From assembly GCA_041913905.1 (NCBI GenBank), contig JAYSEK010000010.1, forward strand, positions 62,001-126,000: a stretch of 64,000 bases of DNA, given 5' to 3'. This document shows, in pieces, positions 1-10,794 of the stretch; within the stretch, counting starts at the first letter, position 1, and every line of letters starts with the position of its first letter. The DNA is from Roseateles_B sp041913905. GTDB lineage: Bacteria; Pseudomonadota; Gammaproteobacteria; Burkholderiales; Burkholderiaceae_C. The notes under the pieces were generated by a model. It saw nothing but the letters and a program-made list of their open reading frames with translations, did no database searches and was not told where the DNA came from. A program made the position numbers and the translations under genes.

Positions 1-672
1 GGGGATGGAGCAGCTGGCCAGCAGGCTGGCCTGCAGATTGCGGGCGTTCAGGCCGACCTGGCGGCTGCGGTAGTCGCGCAAGTCCATGGGCAGGGGCGAG
101 CGCAGGTCCGAGAACACCACGCGCTCCAGCCAGCGACCCATGGCCCGGCGCGACAGGGCATTGGCCGCGAAGGCCGCCGCATAGCCCATGGGCGTGCGCC
201 AGCGGTGCTCGCGCGCCAGCAAGCCCTGCCCCCGCGAGGTGAAGATGTGCAGGCGCCAGCGGGGGTGGCTCAGCACCTGAGCCTCCCGTCCGCCGAAGAC
301 CTCGTGCAGCTTCTGGCCGAAGCCTCGTGTGACGGCCGCCGCGCTGGGCGGTTTGCCCGGGGCGCTCTCGTACTGCTGGTGGATGTACTCCTCAGCCAGG
401 CGCTGGAACTCCGCCGCGGCTTCCGACGGCCGGTGCGCCACGCAGGCCGTGGCCATGCGCCAGGCTCCGATGGAGGCGCCCAGCAGGTGGACCTCCTGCC
501 GACTGGCGGCCAGCCAGTCGCCAAAGATGTATTGGTCCAGCGGATTGAGGATCAGCCCCTTGGGACCGCCCGCCGCAGCCGGGATGACCTGGACGTCCTC
601 CGGCCGCAGCCCCTGCTGCGCCAAACGGGCGCGGGCCCGAGGGCCCGCGAAGATCTGCAGTGCTTTCGTCAT
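1..672 (-). CDS. Patatin-like phospholipase, partial (C-terminus beyond left edge)
   Basis: Reading leftwards from the ATG at 672 the frame stays open for 224 codons to the window edge, so the C-terminal part is missing. The N-terminus holds the two patatin hallmarks: a glycine-rich oxyanion segment GGPKGL (residues 35-40) and the nucleophile elbow GASIG (65-69, Ser67), followed by WRMATACV. Patatin-family enzymes are Ser-Asp acyl hydrolases of lipid esters. The catalytic Asp motif is not visible in the part present. No signal peptide is seen, so it is probably cytoplasmic or peripheral. The TonB-dependent receptor stop lies 37 bases upstream in the same direction, so the two may be co-transcribed. 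The family call is firm; the substrate is unknown. Confidence 0.8.
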   Translation of the reverse strand, partial: MTKALQIFAGPRARARLAQQGLRPEDVQVIPAAAGGPKGLILNPLDQYIFGDWLAASRQEVHLLGASIGAWRMATACVAHRPSEAAAEFQRLAEEYIHQQYESAPGKPPSAAAVTRGFGQKLHEVFGGREAQVLSHPRWRLHIFTSRGQGLLAREHRWRTPMGYAAAFAANALSRRAMGRWLERVVFSDLRSPLPMDLRDYRSRQVGLNARNLQASLLASCSIP

Positions 673-709
673 GGACGCGATTAGAACCGCTGACGAAAAG
701 CCGAGCGGA

Positions 710-2908
710 TCAGAGCTTCATTTCCAGGGCCACGTTGAAGTTGGTGCGGCCCTGGCGGTCGCTGCGGCTGCCGTAGCCGCTGCTGAGCGTGGTGCTGTTC
801 CAGGTATCGACCGGCACGAAGTTGTTGGCCGCCACGCGCAGTGCAGTCGTGCGGTTGAAACTCCATTGCGCAAACACATCCAGCGAGCGGCTGCGCGACT
901 GCGCCACGCCCTGGCTGGCCGTCTGCTGCGTGGCATAGCCGGGCGTATAGGCCAGGCTGGCGCCGGTGTTCAGCGGCAGACTGCTGAAGCGATAGTCAAA
1001 GCCCAGGTTGGCCGACCACGGCTGCTGGCCTTCCAGACGGTTATTGGGTCCTTCGACGGCCTCGACCTTGGAGCGGTAGATGTTCAGCGCGCCCCGCAGG
1101 TTCAGCGGCAGCTTGGCATCAAACAGCGCCGGGAGGAGCTCGCCGGCGCGGCCCTTGAGCTCCAGCTCCAGTCCGCTGCTCTGGGCCTTGGAGATGTTGA
1201 CCGGCTGCGAGATCCAGCGCGGCACGCCGGCCCAGCTGACCGACTGCAACGACACCACATTGCGGATCAGATCCTTCACTTCGCGATGGAAGACGCCGAC
1301 GCTCAGCATGCCGCCGCCCGGGAAGTACTTCTCGAAGGCCAGGTCCAGGCCGGTGGCCAGCTCCGGCTTGAGCAGCGGATTGCCCAGGCGGTCAGGCGCC
1401 AGCTCGGTGTTGGGCTTGCTGACGTCCGGGAACAGGCCGCTGATGCCGGGTCGGGCCAGCATGGCATTGAGTTCGGGCGCCTTGTAGCTGCGCGTCAGGC
1501 TGGCACGGATCAGGTCGCGACCCTTGGGGTCCAGCTTGTAGTTGAGATGCCACAGCGGCGTCAGCACCGAGCTGCTGTTGCGGATGGTCTCGTCCAGGCC
1601 GCGGCTTTCGGTCACGATGCGTTCATTGCGCAGGCCCAGGTAGGTGGACCACTGCGGCGAGAGCTCCCATTCGTCCTGAATGAAGAGCGCCTGGCGCTGG
1701 ATGCGTGCACCGAAGGACTGGCCGTCGAAGTCCGGCAGCTGCGGATGGCCCAGCTCCGAGACGGTGCGTTCCTCGTCGCGGCGGCGCCATTCCAGATCCC
1801 AGCCCAGGGTCAGGCTGTGGGCATCGCCCACCAGCTGGCCGAACTTGCCGGCCTGCGTCACGCTGCGGTCCTTGTTCCAGCCCGTGGTCAGGCGCCGTTC
1901 GGCGTGATCCCGGTAGGTCTGGCTGCGGAAGGTGCCGCCTGATTCGCCTCCGCCGAGCTTGAGTTCCAGCTTCTGGGTGTCATTGAAGCGGCGCGACCAC
2001 TGTGAGTTCAGCCGCACGTTGTGCCAGGTGCCCTTGTTCAGCGCGTCGTCGTCCAGCAAGGCATTGGCGGTGGCCGATTCGGTGACGTAGCTCTGTCGGT
2101 TGTTCCAGAAGCCTTTCTGGATGAAGGCCTGCAGGCTGGCGTTCTCCTCGTCGGAGATCTTCCAGTTGACGCGCGGGGCGGTGTTGAAGCCATGGCCCCA
2201 GAAGGCCTGTTCGTTGTCCTGCACCGACGTCGAGCTGAGGCCGTCGCTGCCGGGCATATGACGCGCATTGACGGCATTATTCTGCCCACGCCATTCGAAC
2301 AGCGACACCGGCAGCGAATAGGCGAAGCCCCCTTGCCGCGATCCATAAGTGAAGCTGGCACCCGGCGTGGGCCGCACGGCGTTGTAGCCAAAGCCCACGC
2401 GCAGCTCCTTCTGCGTGGTCTTGGGCGCCTCCTTGAGAATGATGTTGATGGCACCGGCCACGGCCTGTGCGCTTTGGTCGGCGGTCGGTCCCTTGGTCAC
2501 CTCGATGCGCTCGACCTGGGCCGGATTCAGCTGCGTGAAGTCGAAGCCCGGGGGAGCCGGATCACCGTTGATCAGGATGAGCGTATAGCCCGCGCCCAGG
2601 CCGCGCATGCGCGGCCCGCCGCCCTGCATGTCCACGCCAGGCAGGCGCTTGAGCACGTCGGCCAGGTTGTTGTCGCCGTACTTGTCCATCTCCTCGCGGC
2701 CGTAGATCTGCTTGGCCACGGGCGCGCGGCGGCGCAGCTCGGTATCGCTCTGCGGCCGCGCCGTGATCTCGACGCGCTCCAGCTTGTTGCCCTGTTGTGG
2801 GCGAGCCTGAGGATCGACGCCTTGCGGCAGTTCCTGGGCCATCAACGGCGTGACGGACAACGAAGCAAGGGCGAGCGCCGCAGCGGCGGCAATGGGGTGA
2901 AGACGCAC
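710..2908 (-). CDS. TonB-dependent outer-membrane receptor
   Basis: A 732-residue protein with an N-terminal signal peptide ending near PLMA-QE (about residue 25), a plug domain (about 50-160) with the typical RLPGVDMQGG, RMRGLGAGYTLILING and QVERIEVTKGP segments, and a long beta-barrel region. It should take up a ligand across the outer membrane with energy from TonB-ExbBD. The ligand cannot be told: no siderophore, haem or cobalamin genes adjoin it. The last residue is Leu rather than the usual aromatic C-terminal barrel residue, a small oddity. The 135-base gap upstream, before the tex stop, must hold its promoter; I see no Fur box that I would defend. Confidence 0.9.
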   Translation of the reverse strand: MRLHPIAAAAALALASLSVTPLMAQELPQGVDPQARPQQGNKLERVEITARPQSDTELRRRAPVAKQIYGREEMDKYGDNNLADVLKRLPGVDMQGGGPRMRGLGAGYTLILINGDPAPPGFDFTQLNPAQVERIEVTKGPTADQSAQAVAGAINIILKEAPKTTQKELRVGFGYNAVRPTPGASFTYGSRQGGFAYSLPVSLFEWRGQNNAVNARHMPGSDGLSSTSVQDNEQAFWGHGFNTAPRVNWKISDEENASLQAFIQKGFWNNRQSYVTESATANALLDDDALNKGTWHNVRLNSQWSRRFNDTQKLELKLGGGESGGTFRSQTYRDHAERRLTTGWNKDRSVTQAGKFGQLVGDAHSLTLGWDLEWRRRDEERTVSELGHPQLPDFDGQSFGARIQRQALFIQDEWELSPQWSTYLGLRNERIVTESRGLDETIRNSSSVLTPLWHLNYKLDPKGRDLIRASLTRSYKAPELNAMLARPGISGLFPDVSKPNTELAPDRLGNPLLKPELATGLDLAFEKYFPGGGMLSVGVFHREVKDLIRNVVSLQSVSWAGVPRWISQPVNISKAQSSGLELELKGRAGELLPALFDAKLPLNLRGALNIYRSKVEAVEGPNNRLEGQQPWSANLGFDYRFSSLPLNTGASLAYTPGYATQQTASQGVAQSRSRSLDVFAQWSFNRTTALRVAANNFVPVDTWNSTTLSSGYGSRSDRQGRTNFNVALEMKL

Positions 2909-3043
2909 GAGAACTCCTGAGCTGTGTCCTGAACTTCGGACTGGCGCGCACGATAGCGGCCGCCCCGAACGCTGTCAGCCTTGCTGCGACCAGCTGCGGT
3001 TTGAGCACCGTCAAGAGTCAGCGCCGATGCTGAACTGCAAGTC

Positions 3044-5374
<2,331 letters not shown>

Positions 5375-5457
5375 GACGTCTGGAAGGGGAAAACCTGAAA
5401 GCGCGCGAGTGTGCCACAGGCGCGGCCTGGCGGGCGTTGCCGGCCGTTACGGGCTGT

Positions 5458-6738
5458 TCACGCCTTCGACTGCAGCCAGCGCGCCGCGGCCTCGCCCGCC
5501 ACCCAGCCGCTGGCCATGCTGGCGGTCAGCAGATAGCCGCCGGTGGGCGCCTCCCAGTCCAGCATTTCGCCCGCGCAGAACACGCCCGGGCGCTGCCGCA
5601 GCATCAAGCCCTCGTCCAGCGATTCCAGCCGCAGCCCGCCCGCGGTGCTGATGGCCTCGGCCACCGGCCGGGCGGCGGCCAGGCGCAGCGGCAGGCGCTT
5701 CAATGTACGGGCCAGGATGTGGGCGTCCTGGAACTCGGTCTTGTCCAGCACCTCGTGCAGCAGCGCCGCCTTCAGCCCTTCGACGCCGAGACGGCTCTTC
5801 AGATGCGTGGACAGGGAGCGGGAGCCGCGCGGACGCCGCACCTCCGCCAGCACCTGGGCCTCGTCGTGATTGGGCAGCAGGTCCAGGTGCAGCAGCGCCG
5901 ACCCGAACTCGGCGATTTCCTCGCGCAGCAGGGCTGATGCGGCATAAACCAGCGAGCCCTCGATGCCGGTGGCGGTGACCACGAACTCGCCCTGGCGCTC
6001 GAAGCGCCGGCCGCCCTGCCCCTCAAAGATGAGGCGCACCGGCTTCACCGGCTGGCCGGCCCATCGTTCGACGAAGAAGGGCGACCAGCCCGGTTCGCCC
6101 AACCCGGCGCGGCGCGGGCCCAGGTCGAACCCGCAGTTGGCGGGTCGCAGCGGCGCGATCTCGGCGCCGGCATCGCCGAGCACGGCCTGCCAGTCGCCCG
6201 TAGAGCCCAGCTGCGGCCAGGAAGCGCCGCCCAGGGCCAGCACCAGCGCAGCCGGCGCCGGCACTGCTCGCTCGCCCTCGGGCGTGGCGAAACGCAGCGC
6301 GCCGTCGGCATCCCAGCCCAGCCAGCGGTGCCGCATGTGAAAGCGCACGCCCGCCGCGCGCAGGCGCTGCAGCCAGGCGCGCAGCAAGGGCGCGGCCTTC
6401 ATGTCCGTGGGAAAAACGCGGCCGGAACTGCCGACGAAGGTGTCGATCCCCAAGCCCGCGGCCCATTGGCGCAGCCCGGGACCATCGAGCCGGTCCAGCC
6501 ACATGCGCACCGCGTCGGCGCGCTCGGCAAAGCGCTGTTCGAAGGCCTCACGCCCTTCGGAATGCGTCAGGTTGAGACCGCCCTTGCCGGCCAGCAGGAA
6601 CTTGCGCCCCACCGAAGGCATGGCATCAAAGAGCTCGACGGCCAGGCCCGCCGCGGCCAGGCGCTCGGCCGCCATCAGGCCCGCCGGGCCTCCGCCGATG
6701 ACCAGGGCTTGTGCAGTGGGATGAAGAGGGGTTGGCAT
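5458..6738 (-). CDS. YhiN/HI0933-like FAD-dependent oxidoreductase (TIGR03862 type)
   Basis: 426 residues. The N-terminal Rossmann FAD-binding motif is GGGPAGLMAAE (about 15-25), followed by the family's GRKFLLAGKGGLNLTHSE segment. The C-terminal FAD motif is PTGGYLLTASMASGWVAGEAAA, and the middle holds VLALGGASWPQLGSTGDW. This matches the HI0933/YhiN flavoprotein family, specifically the subgroup annotated as TIGR03862. The substrate is unknown. Some family members have been linked to tRNA or polyhydroxybutyrate-related functions, but nothing here decides it. The gene is flanked by short gaps (83 and 65 bases) and could be read together with the SDR operon upstream. Confidence 0.88.
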   Translation of the reverse strand: MPTPLHPTAQALVIGGGPAGLMAAERLAAAGLAVELFDAMPSVGRKFLLAGKGGLNLTHSEGREAFEQRFAERADAVRMWLDRLDGPGLRQWAAGLGIDTFVGSSGRVFPTDMKAAPLLRAWLQRLRAAGVRFHMRHRWLGWDADGALRFATPEGERAVPAPAALVLALGGASWPQLGSTGDWQAVLGDAGAEIAPLRPANCGFDLGPRRAGLGEPGWSPFFVERWAGQPVKPVRLIFEGQGGRRFERQGEFVVTATGIEGSLVYAASALLREEIAEFGSALLHLDLLPNHDEAQVLAEVRRPRGSRSLSTHLKSRLGVEGLKAALLHEVLDKTEFQDAHILARTLKRLPLRLAAARPVAEAISTAGGLRLESLDEGLMLRQRPGVFCAGEMLDWEAPTGGYLLTASMASGWVAGEAAARWLQSKA

Positions 6739-6803
6739 GGCAGGACTTCGTCAGGCGGGGCCGGCAGTGTGCCAGAAGCGCAGGCCGCCGCCCCGTGCCG
6801 TGC

Positions 6804-7700
6804 TCAGGCCTGCCTGAGCGCCGCCACCAGTTGTTCGCGCAGCGCGGGCTTGTCAGCGAAGGGGTCGGTGGGGTTGCGCTGCAGCATCACGTCCTCCATG
6901 CGCGTCTGCACGCCGCCCAGGGCCTGCGGGTGGCTGAAGATGTAGAAGCGGCCCTCGTCCATGGCCTGGAAGACCATCGCCGCCACGTCCGCCGCCGTGA
7001 CCTTGCCCGCATGCACGGCCTTGTCGATCATGGCTTGCGCCACCAGCTGGCTCTTGCTGGGTTCGTCCATGGGGTGCTCGGCTGAGCGGTTGCGATGGCT
7101 TTGCGAGATGCCGGTCGGAACGAAGTATGGGCACAGCACCGAGCAGCGCACCTGCTCGCTGACGAGGGTCAGGTCTTGATAGAGCGTCTCGCTGAGGCTC
7201 ACCACCGCATGCTTGGAGACGTTGTAGACGCCCATGTTCGGCGCGTTGAGCACGCCCGCCATGGACGCCGTGTTGACGATGTGCCCCTCGTAGGACGGAT
7301 CGGCCTCGGCCGCGGCCAGCATCATGGGCGTGAACAGGCGCACGCCGTGCACCACGCCCATCAGGTTGACGCCCAGCACCCATTCCCAATCGGCCAGGCT
7401 GTTCTCCCAGATCAGCCCGCCCGAGCCCACGCCGGCGTTGTTGAAGACGACATGCGGCGCACCGAAGCGCGCCTGCACCGCCTCGGCCAGGGCCTGCATC
7501 TGATCGGCCTTGGCCACGTCCACCTGGCGCAGCATGAGCGGATGGCCGGCGAACTCCGTCTCCAGGCGCGCCAGCGCATCGGCCTGCACATCGCAGAGCA
7601 CCAGGTTCATGCCGCGCTGCGCGGCCAGGCGGGCGACCTCCAGGCCGAAGCCCGAGGCGGCGCCGGTGATCACGGCCGTGCGGCCTTGGTACTGCTTCAT
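6804..7700 (-). CDS. Short-chain dehydrogenase/reductase
   Basis: I place the start at the ATG at 7700 (MKQYQGRTAVITG), because the 21 residues upstream overlap the GNAT gene and do not look like SDR sequence; this gives 298 residues. The cofactor motif TGAASGFG (about 11-18), the NNAGVGSGG segment, catalytic Ser in NTASMAG and YNVSK (Tyr, Lys) are all present, so it is an active classical SDR. The longer C-terminal part resembles SDRs of about 290 residues often annotated as 'SDR family NAD(P)-dependent oxidoreductase'. It starts 4 bases after the GNAT stop and forms the third gene of an operon with the MDR reductase and the GNAT protein. The substrate is unknown. Confidence 0.9.
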   Translation of the reverse strand: MKQYQGRTAVITGAASGFGLEVARLAAQRGMNLVLCDVQADALARLETEFAGHPLMLRQVDVAKADQMQALAEAVQARFGAPHVVFNNAGVGSGGLIWENSLADWEWVLGVNLMGVVHGVRLFTPMMLAAAEADPSYEGHIVNTASMAGVLNAPNMGVYNVSKHAVVSLSETLYQDLTLVSEQVRCSVLCPYFVPTGISQSHRNRSAEHPMDEPSKSQLVAQAMIDKAVHAGKVTAADVAAMVFQAMDEGRFYIFSHPQALGGVQTRMEDVMLQRNPTDPFADKPALREQLVAALRQA

Positions 7701-7704
7701 GGCT

Positions 7705-8181
7705 TCACTCCACGGGCGCCGCATCGCGGCACATGTCGATATGGGGGATGCCGTCCTCGTCATAGACCGGCGAGACGGCGTAAAAACCCAGGCTGGCGTA
7801 GAAGTCCTGCAGGTGCGCCTGGGCGCTGAGCTCCTGGCCGACGCCGGGCCAGCGCTGCTCGCACTCGCGCAGGGCCTGGCGCACCAAGGGGCGCCCTTGG
7901 CCCTGCCCGCGCAGCGAAGGCGCCGTCAGCACGCGGCCGATGGCGGCGCGCAGTTGCTGCGGCCCCTTCAGCCCCGGAGGCAGGAGGCGGGCGTAGGCTA
8001 GCAGCCGCCCGCTCGCGTCGCGGCCCATGACGTGCAGGCAGTCGCGGTCGCGGCCGTCGGTGTCCTGGTACAGGCAGCGCTGCTCCACGACGAAGACCTC
8101 GTTGCGCAGCGCCAGCATCTCGTAGACGCCCTCGGCATCCAGGGCCTGCAGCGGCAGGCAGGACCAGAAGAGCGGGCCCAT
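7705..8181 (-). CDS. ElaA-type GNAT N-acetyltransferase
   Basis: 158 residues from the ATG at 8181, which overlaps the stop of the upstream oxidoreductase by one base (TGATG), a sign of translational coupling. The N-terminal segment ALRNEVFVVEQRCLYQDTDG is typical of ElaA. The acetyl-CoA-binding region contains RVLTAPSLRGQGQGRPLVRQ, where GQGQGR stands in for the family's R/QxxGxG/A loop. The end has FYASLGFYAVSPVYDEDGIPH, typical of GNATs. ElaA-like proteins are cytoplasmic acetyltransferases of unknown substrate. The longer upstream open frame is a shadow of the neighbour. Confidence 0.88.
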   Translation of the reverse strand: MGPLFWSCLPLQALDAEGVYEMLALRNEVFVVEQRCLYQDTDGRDRDCLHVMGRDASGRLLAYARLLPPGLKGPQQLRAAIGRVLTAPSLRGQGQGRPLVRQALRECEQRWPGVGQELSAQAHLQDFYASLGFYAVSPVYDEDGIPHIDMCRDAAPVE

Positions 8182-9200
8182 CAGACCAAGCTCACCAGTT
8201 GCTTGCCGAAATTGCGGCCCTTGAGCAGGCCCAGGAAGGCCTCGGGCGCGGCGGCCAGGCCTTCGGCAATGGTCTCGCGGTACTTGAGCTTGCCGGTCGC
8301 CACCATCGTGCCCAGCTCCTTCAGCGCCTCGGGCCACAGCTGCATATGCTCGGAGACGATGAAGCCCTCGATCTTCATGCGGTTCACCAGGATCAGCTGC
8401 GGCGCCAGCATGGGGATGGGCTCGCCGTTGTAGCCGGAGATCATGCCGCACATGGCCACGCGGCTGAAGGCGTTGGCGCGCAGCATCACGGCGTCCAGGA
8501 TCATGCCGCCGACGTTCTCGAAATGACCGTCGATGCCTTGCGGGCAGGCCTGCTTGAGCGCTGCCGACAGCGACTTCAGGTCGCGGTGCTCCTTGTAATC
8601 GATGCAGGCATCGAAGCCCAGTTCCTCGACCACGTAGCGGCACTTGTCCGGACCGCCGGCAATGCCCACGGCACGCGCGCCGCGCGCCTTGGCCAACTGA
8701 CCCACGGCGCCGCCCACGGCACCGCTGGCGGCGCTGACCACGACCGTCTCACCGGCCTTGGGCTGGATGATCTGTGTCAGGCCGTACCAGGCCGTCACGC
8801 CCGGCATGCCCACGGCGCCCAGGTAGGCCGACAGCGGGATGTGCGTGGTGTCCACCTTCTGCAGCACGCCGCGCTGGCTGGCATCGACCAGCTGGTACTC
8901 CTGCCAGCCGCCCATGCCCACGACCTTGTCACCCACCTTGAAGGCGGCGTTGCGGGACTCCACCACCTCCCCCACGGTGCCGCCCAGCATCACGGCATCG
9001 AGCGGCTGCGGCTCGGCGTAGCTCTTGCTGTCGTTCATGCGGCCGCGCATATAGGGGTCCAGGCTCAGGAAGTGGTTGCGCACCAGCACCTGGCCGTCCT
9101 GGAGGGCGGGCAGCGGGGCCTCGACGAGGCGGAAGTTGTCGACGCTGGGCTCGCCGCTGGGGCGGGAGACCAGATGGATCTGACGGTTGATGATGCTCAT
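8181..9200 (-). CDS. NADP-dependent oxidoreductase, zinc-free MDR family (CurA/leukotriene B4 dehydrogenase-like)
   Basis: 339 residues. It begins MSIINRQIHLVSRPSGEP and has LSLDPYMRGRMND near residue 50, the family signature of alkenal/one and prostaglandin reductase-like medium-chain reductases that lack structural and catalytic zinc. The nucleotide-binding motif is AASGAVGGAVGQLAK (about 155-170), with GGPDKCRYVVEELGFD for NADPH choice. It is expected to reduce the C=C bond of alpha,beta-unsaturated carbonyls. It is the first gene of an operon with the GNAT and SDR genes; a sigma-70-like promoter lies just upstream (9278-9307). Confidence 0.92.
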   Translation of the reverse strand: MSIINRQIHLVSRPSGEPSVDNFRLVEAPLPALQDGQVLVRNHFLSLDPYMRGRMNDSKSYAEPQPLDAVMLGGTVGEVVESRNAAFKVGDKVVGMGGWQEYQLVDASQRGVLQKVDTTHIPLSAYLGAVGMPGVTAWYGLTQIIQPKAGETVVVSAASGAVGGAVGQLAKARGARAVGIAGGPDKCRYVVEELGFDACIDYKEHRDLKSLSAALKQACPQGIDGHFENVGGMILDAVMLRANAFSRVAMCGMISGYNGEPIPMLAPQLILVNRMKIEGFIVSEHMQLWPEALKELGTMVATGKLKYRETIAEGLAAAPEAFLGLLKGRNFGKQLVSLV

Positions 9201-9277
9201 GACGATCCTCGCTCACGGGGCAGAAACAAAAGGGGATTGAATCATGCGCGACACGGCACCGGCGTCCCGGGCGCGAC

Positions 9278-9307
9278 AAAATAGAACGGGCGTGCTTTTT
9301 GTTCCAA
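9278..9307 (-). promoter_or_regulatory. Putative sigma-70 promoter for the MDR-GNAT-SDR operon
   Basis: On the minus strand TTGGAA (-35, 9302-9307) is followed after 18 bases by TATTTT (-10, 9278-9283), about 75 bases upstream of the start at 9200. The elements match the consensus only in part. Confidence 0.4.
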
Positions 9308-9333
9308 TTTTTGATCCCCTCTTCGCGCCGCCT

Positions 9334-9368
9334 TTTTGCGCCCACTTTTGCGCCCACTTTTCGCGCCC
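9334..9368. repeat. Short tandem repeat, 12-base unit
   Basis: TTTTGCGCCCAC occurs twice head to tail (9334-9345, 9346-9357), followed by a degenerate third copy (9358-9368). It lies in the gap between the divergent MDR operon and the orphan binding protein. Confidence 0.7.
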
Positions 9369-9421
9369 TTCATGCGCATCCTTCATTTGCCGGTCAGTCG
9401 GGGCCCGTAGACTGCTCCGCC

Positions 9422-10297
9422 GTGCAGCTTTCCGTTTCGCGCCCCTCCTGCCGCCTCCTCCGCCCGCGCCGCTGGCTTGCGGGGGCTCTGCTGTGCCTGA
9501 GCCCCTGCCTGGCGCAGGCCGTGCAGTTGCGCCTGTGCCAGACCGAGGTGACGCGCTATGAATACCGGCTCGCCCTGACCCGCCTCGTGCTGGAGAAGAC
9601 GGCTGCCGAACAGGAGCTCGTCGAGCTGCAGCGCCACGGCAGCGGCGCGGACCCCGCACAGGACCGCTGCCTGGAGCTGCTGCGCCGGGGCGAGGTGGAC
9701 CTGGTCTATCTCCCGCCCAATGAACAGCGCATGGCTGAGTTCGGCGTGCTGCCGGTGGACCTGTACCGCGGCCTGCTCGGCTATCGCTTGCTGCTGATAC
9801 GGCGCCAGGACGCGACACGCTTTGCCGACATTGACCAGTTGGCTCAGCTGCGCCAGTTCACCGGCGGCTTCGGCCGGCAGTGGGCGGACCTGCTGGTGTT
9901 TGAGCGCAATGGCCTGCCGGTGGTCACGGGGCCCGGCAACGAGGCCTTGATTGCCATGCTCAAGGCCCGCCGCTTCGACTACCTGCACCGCAGCGTCACC
10001 GAGGCCTTCGCCGAACTGAGTCAGTTCGACACCGACGCCCAGCTGATGATCGAGCCCCGCCTGGCGCTGCACTACGACTTCCCCGTGTACTTCATGGTCC
10101 GCCGCGACCAGAAGGCGCTGCTGGAAAGGCTCAAGCTCGGTCTGCAAAGAGCGCAGGCGGATGGCAGCTTCAACCGGCTGTTCGAGCAGCATTTCGCGCT
10201 GGTGCTGCAGCGGGCCCGCCTCGCACAGCGCCGCGTGATCGAGCTGGACTATCCGCTGCCGGCCGGACTGCCCAGGCCCGAGCGCCTGCCTCCTTGA
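9422..10297 (+). CDS. Orphan periplasmic solute-binding-like protein (SBP_bac_3-like)
   Basis: The frame is open from 9299, but a GTG at 9422 gives a clean signal peptide (RRWLAGALLCLSPCLAQA, cleavage near residue 33), so I start there (291 residues). The mature part has the layout of family-3 solute-binding proteins without a transporter: ELLRRGEVDLVYLPPNEQRM, LLIRRQDATRFADIDQLAQL, GNEALIAMLKARRFDYLHRS and PVYFMVRRDQKALLERLK, ending in FNRLFEQHF. Such orphan proteins occur often in Burkholderiales and bind small ligands or act as sensors. No permease, ATPase or kinase adjoins it. It converges on the thioesterase gene. Confidence 0.7.
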   Translation: MQLSVSRPSCRLLRPRRWLAGALLCLSPCLAQAVQLRLCQTEVTRYEYRLALTRLVLEKTAAEQELVELQRHGSGADPAQDRCLELLRRGEVDLVYLPPNEQRMAEFGVLPVDLYRGLLGYRLLLIRRQDATRFADIDQLAQLRQFTGGFGRQWADLLVFERNGLPVVTGPGNEALIAMLKARRFDYLHRSVTEAFAELSQFDTDAQLMIEPRLALHYDFPVYFMVRRDQKALLERLKLGLQRAQADGSFNRLFEQHFALVLQRARLAQRRVIELDYPLPAGLPRPERLPP

Positions 10298-10307
10298 AAT
10301 CCGCGCC

Positions 10308-10781
10308 TCAGGCCGCGGCCCCAGGTTCCGGCTCGCGTCGCTGCAAAGCCTTCAGCTGACGGCCCTGCGGCAAGGCGCGCAGGTATTTGAAAGTGGCCGT
10401 GGCATGGGCGCAGAGCTGGCCGTCACCGCCCAGCACGCGCCCTTCGCAAAAAGCCAGGGTGGCGGTGTGATGCAGCAGCTGGCCGATGGCGCGCAGCTCG
10501 CCTGTGCCCGGACGCATGAAGCTGGTCTTCATCTCCAGGGTCACGACGCCCGGCCCCATGCCTTCCAGGTGCATGTGAATGCTGCGCGCCGCATGGGCCA
10601 TGGCCACGTCCAGCAGGCTCATCAGCACGCCGCCATGCGCCACCTCCCAGGAGTTCAGATGGGCCTCGCAGAGGTCCACCCGCAGCTCGGATCGACCCTC
10701 GCCCATGCTGTGCAGCTCGAAGCCCAGTTGCTCGACGAAGGGGATGCGGACGGGAAAGTTGAGGGGCGGCGTGCGTTTCAT
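10308..10781 (-). CDS. PaaI-family hotdog thioesterase
   Basis: 157 residues with the hotdog-fold signature NSWEVAHGGVLMSLLDVAMAHAA (about 43-65, broken here into its active-site HGG loop and the long central helix), followed by TLEMKTSFMRPG and the strand ATLAFCEGRVLGGDGQLCAHATATF. PaaI-like enzymes hydrolyse acyl-CoA or aryl-CoA thioesters in the cytoplasm. It starts 13 bases after the stop of the SDR gene and closes a five-gene beta-oxidation cluster. A role in releasing stalled acyl-CoA intermediates or recycling CoA is a reasonable inference. Confidence 0.88.
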   Translation of the reverse strand: MKRTPPLNFPVRIPFVEQLGFELHSMGEGRSELRVDLCEAHLNSWEVAHGGVLMSLLDVAMAHAARSIHMHLEGMGPGVVTLEMKTSFMRPGTGELRAIGQLLHHTATLAFCEGRVLGGDGQLCAHATATFKYLRALPQGRQLKALQRREPEPGAAA

Positions 10782-10794
10782 GACGACAGTCTAC

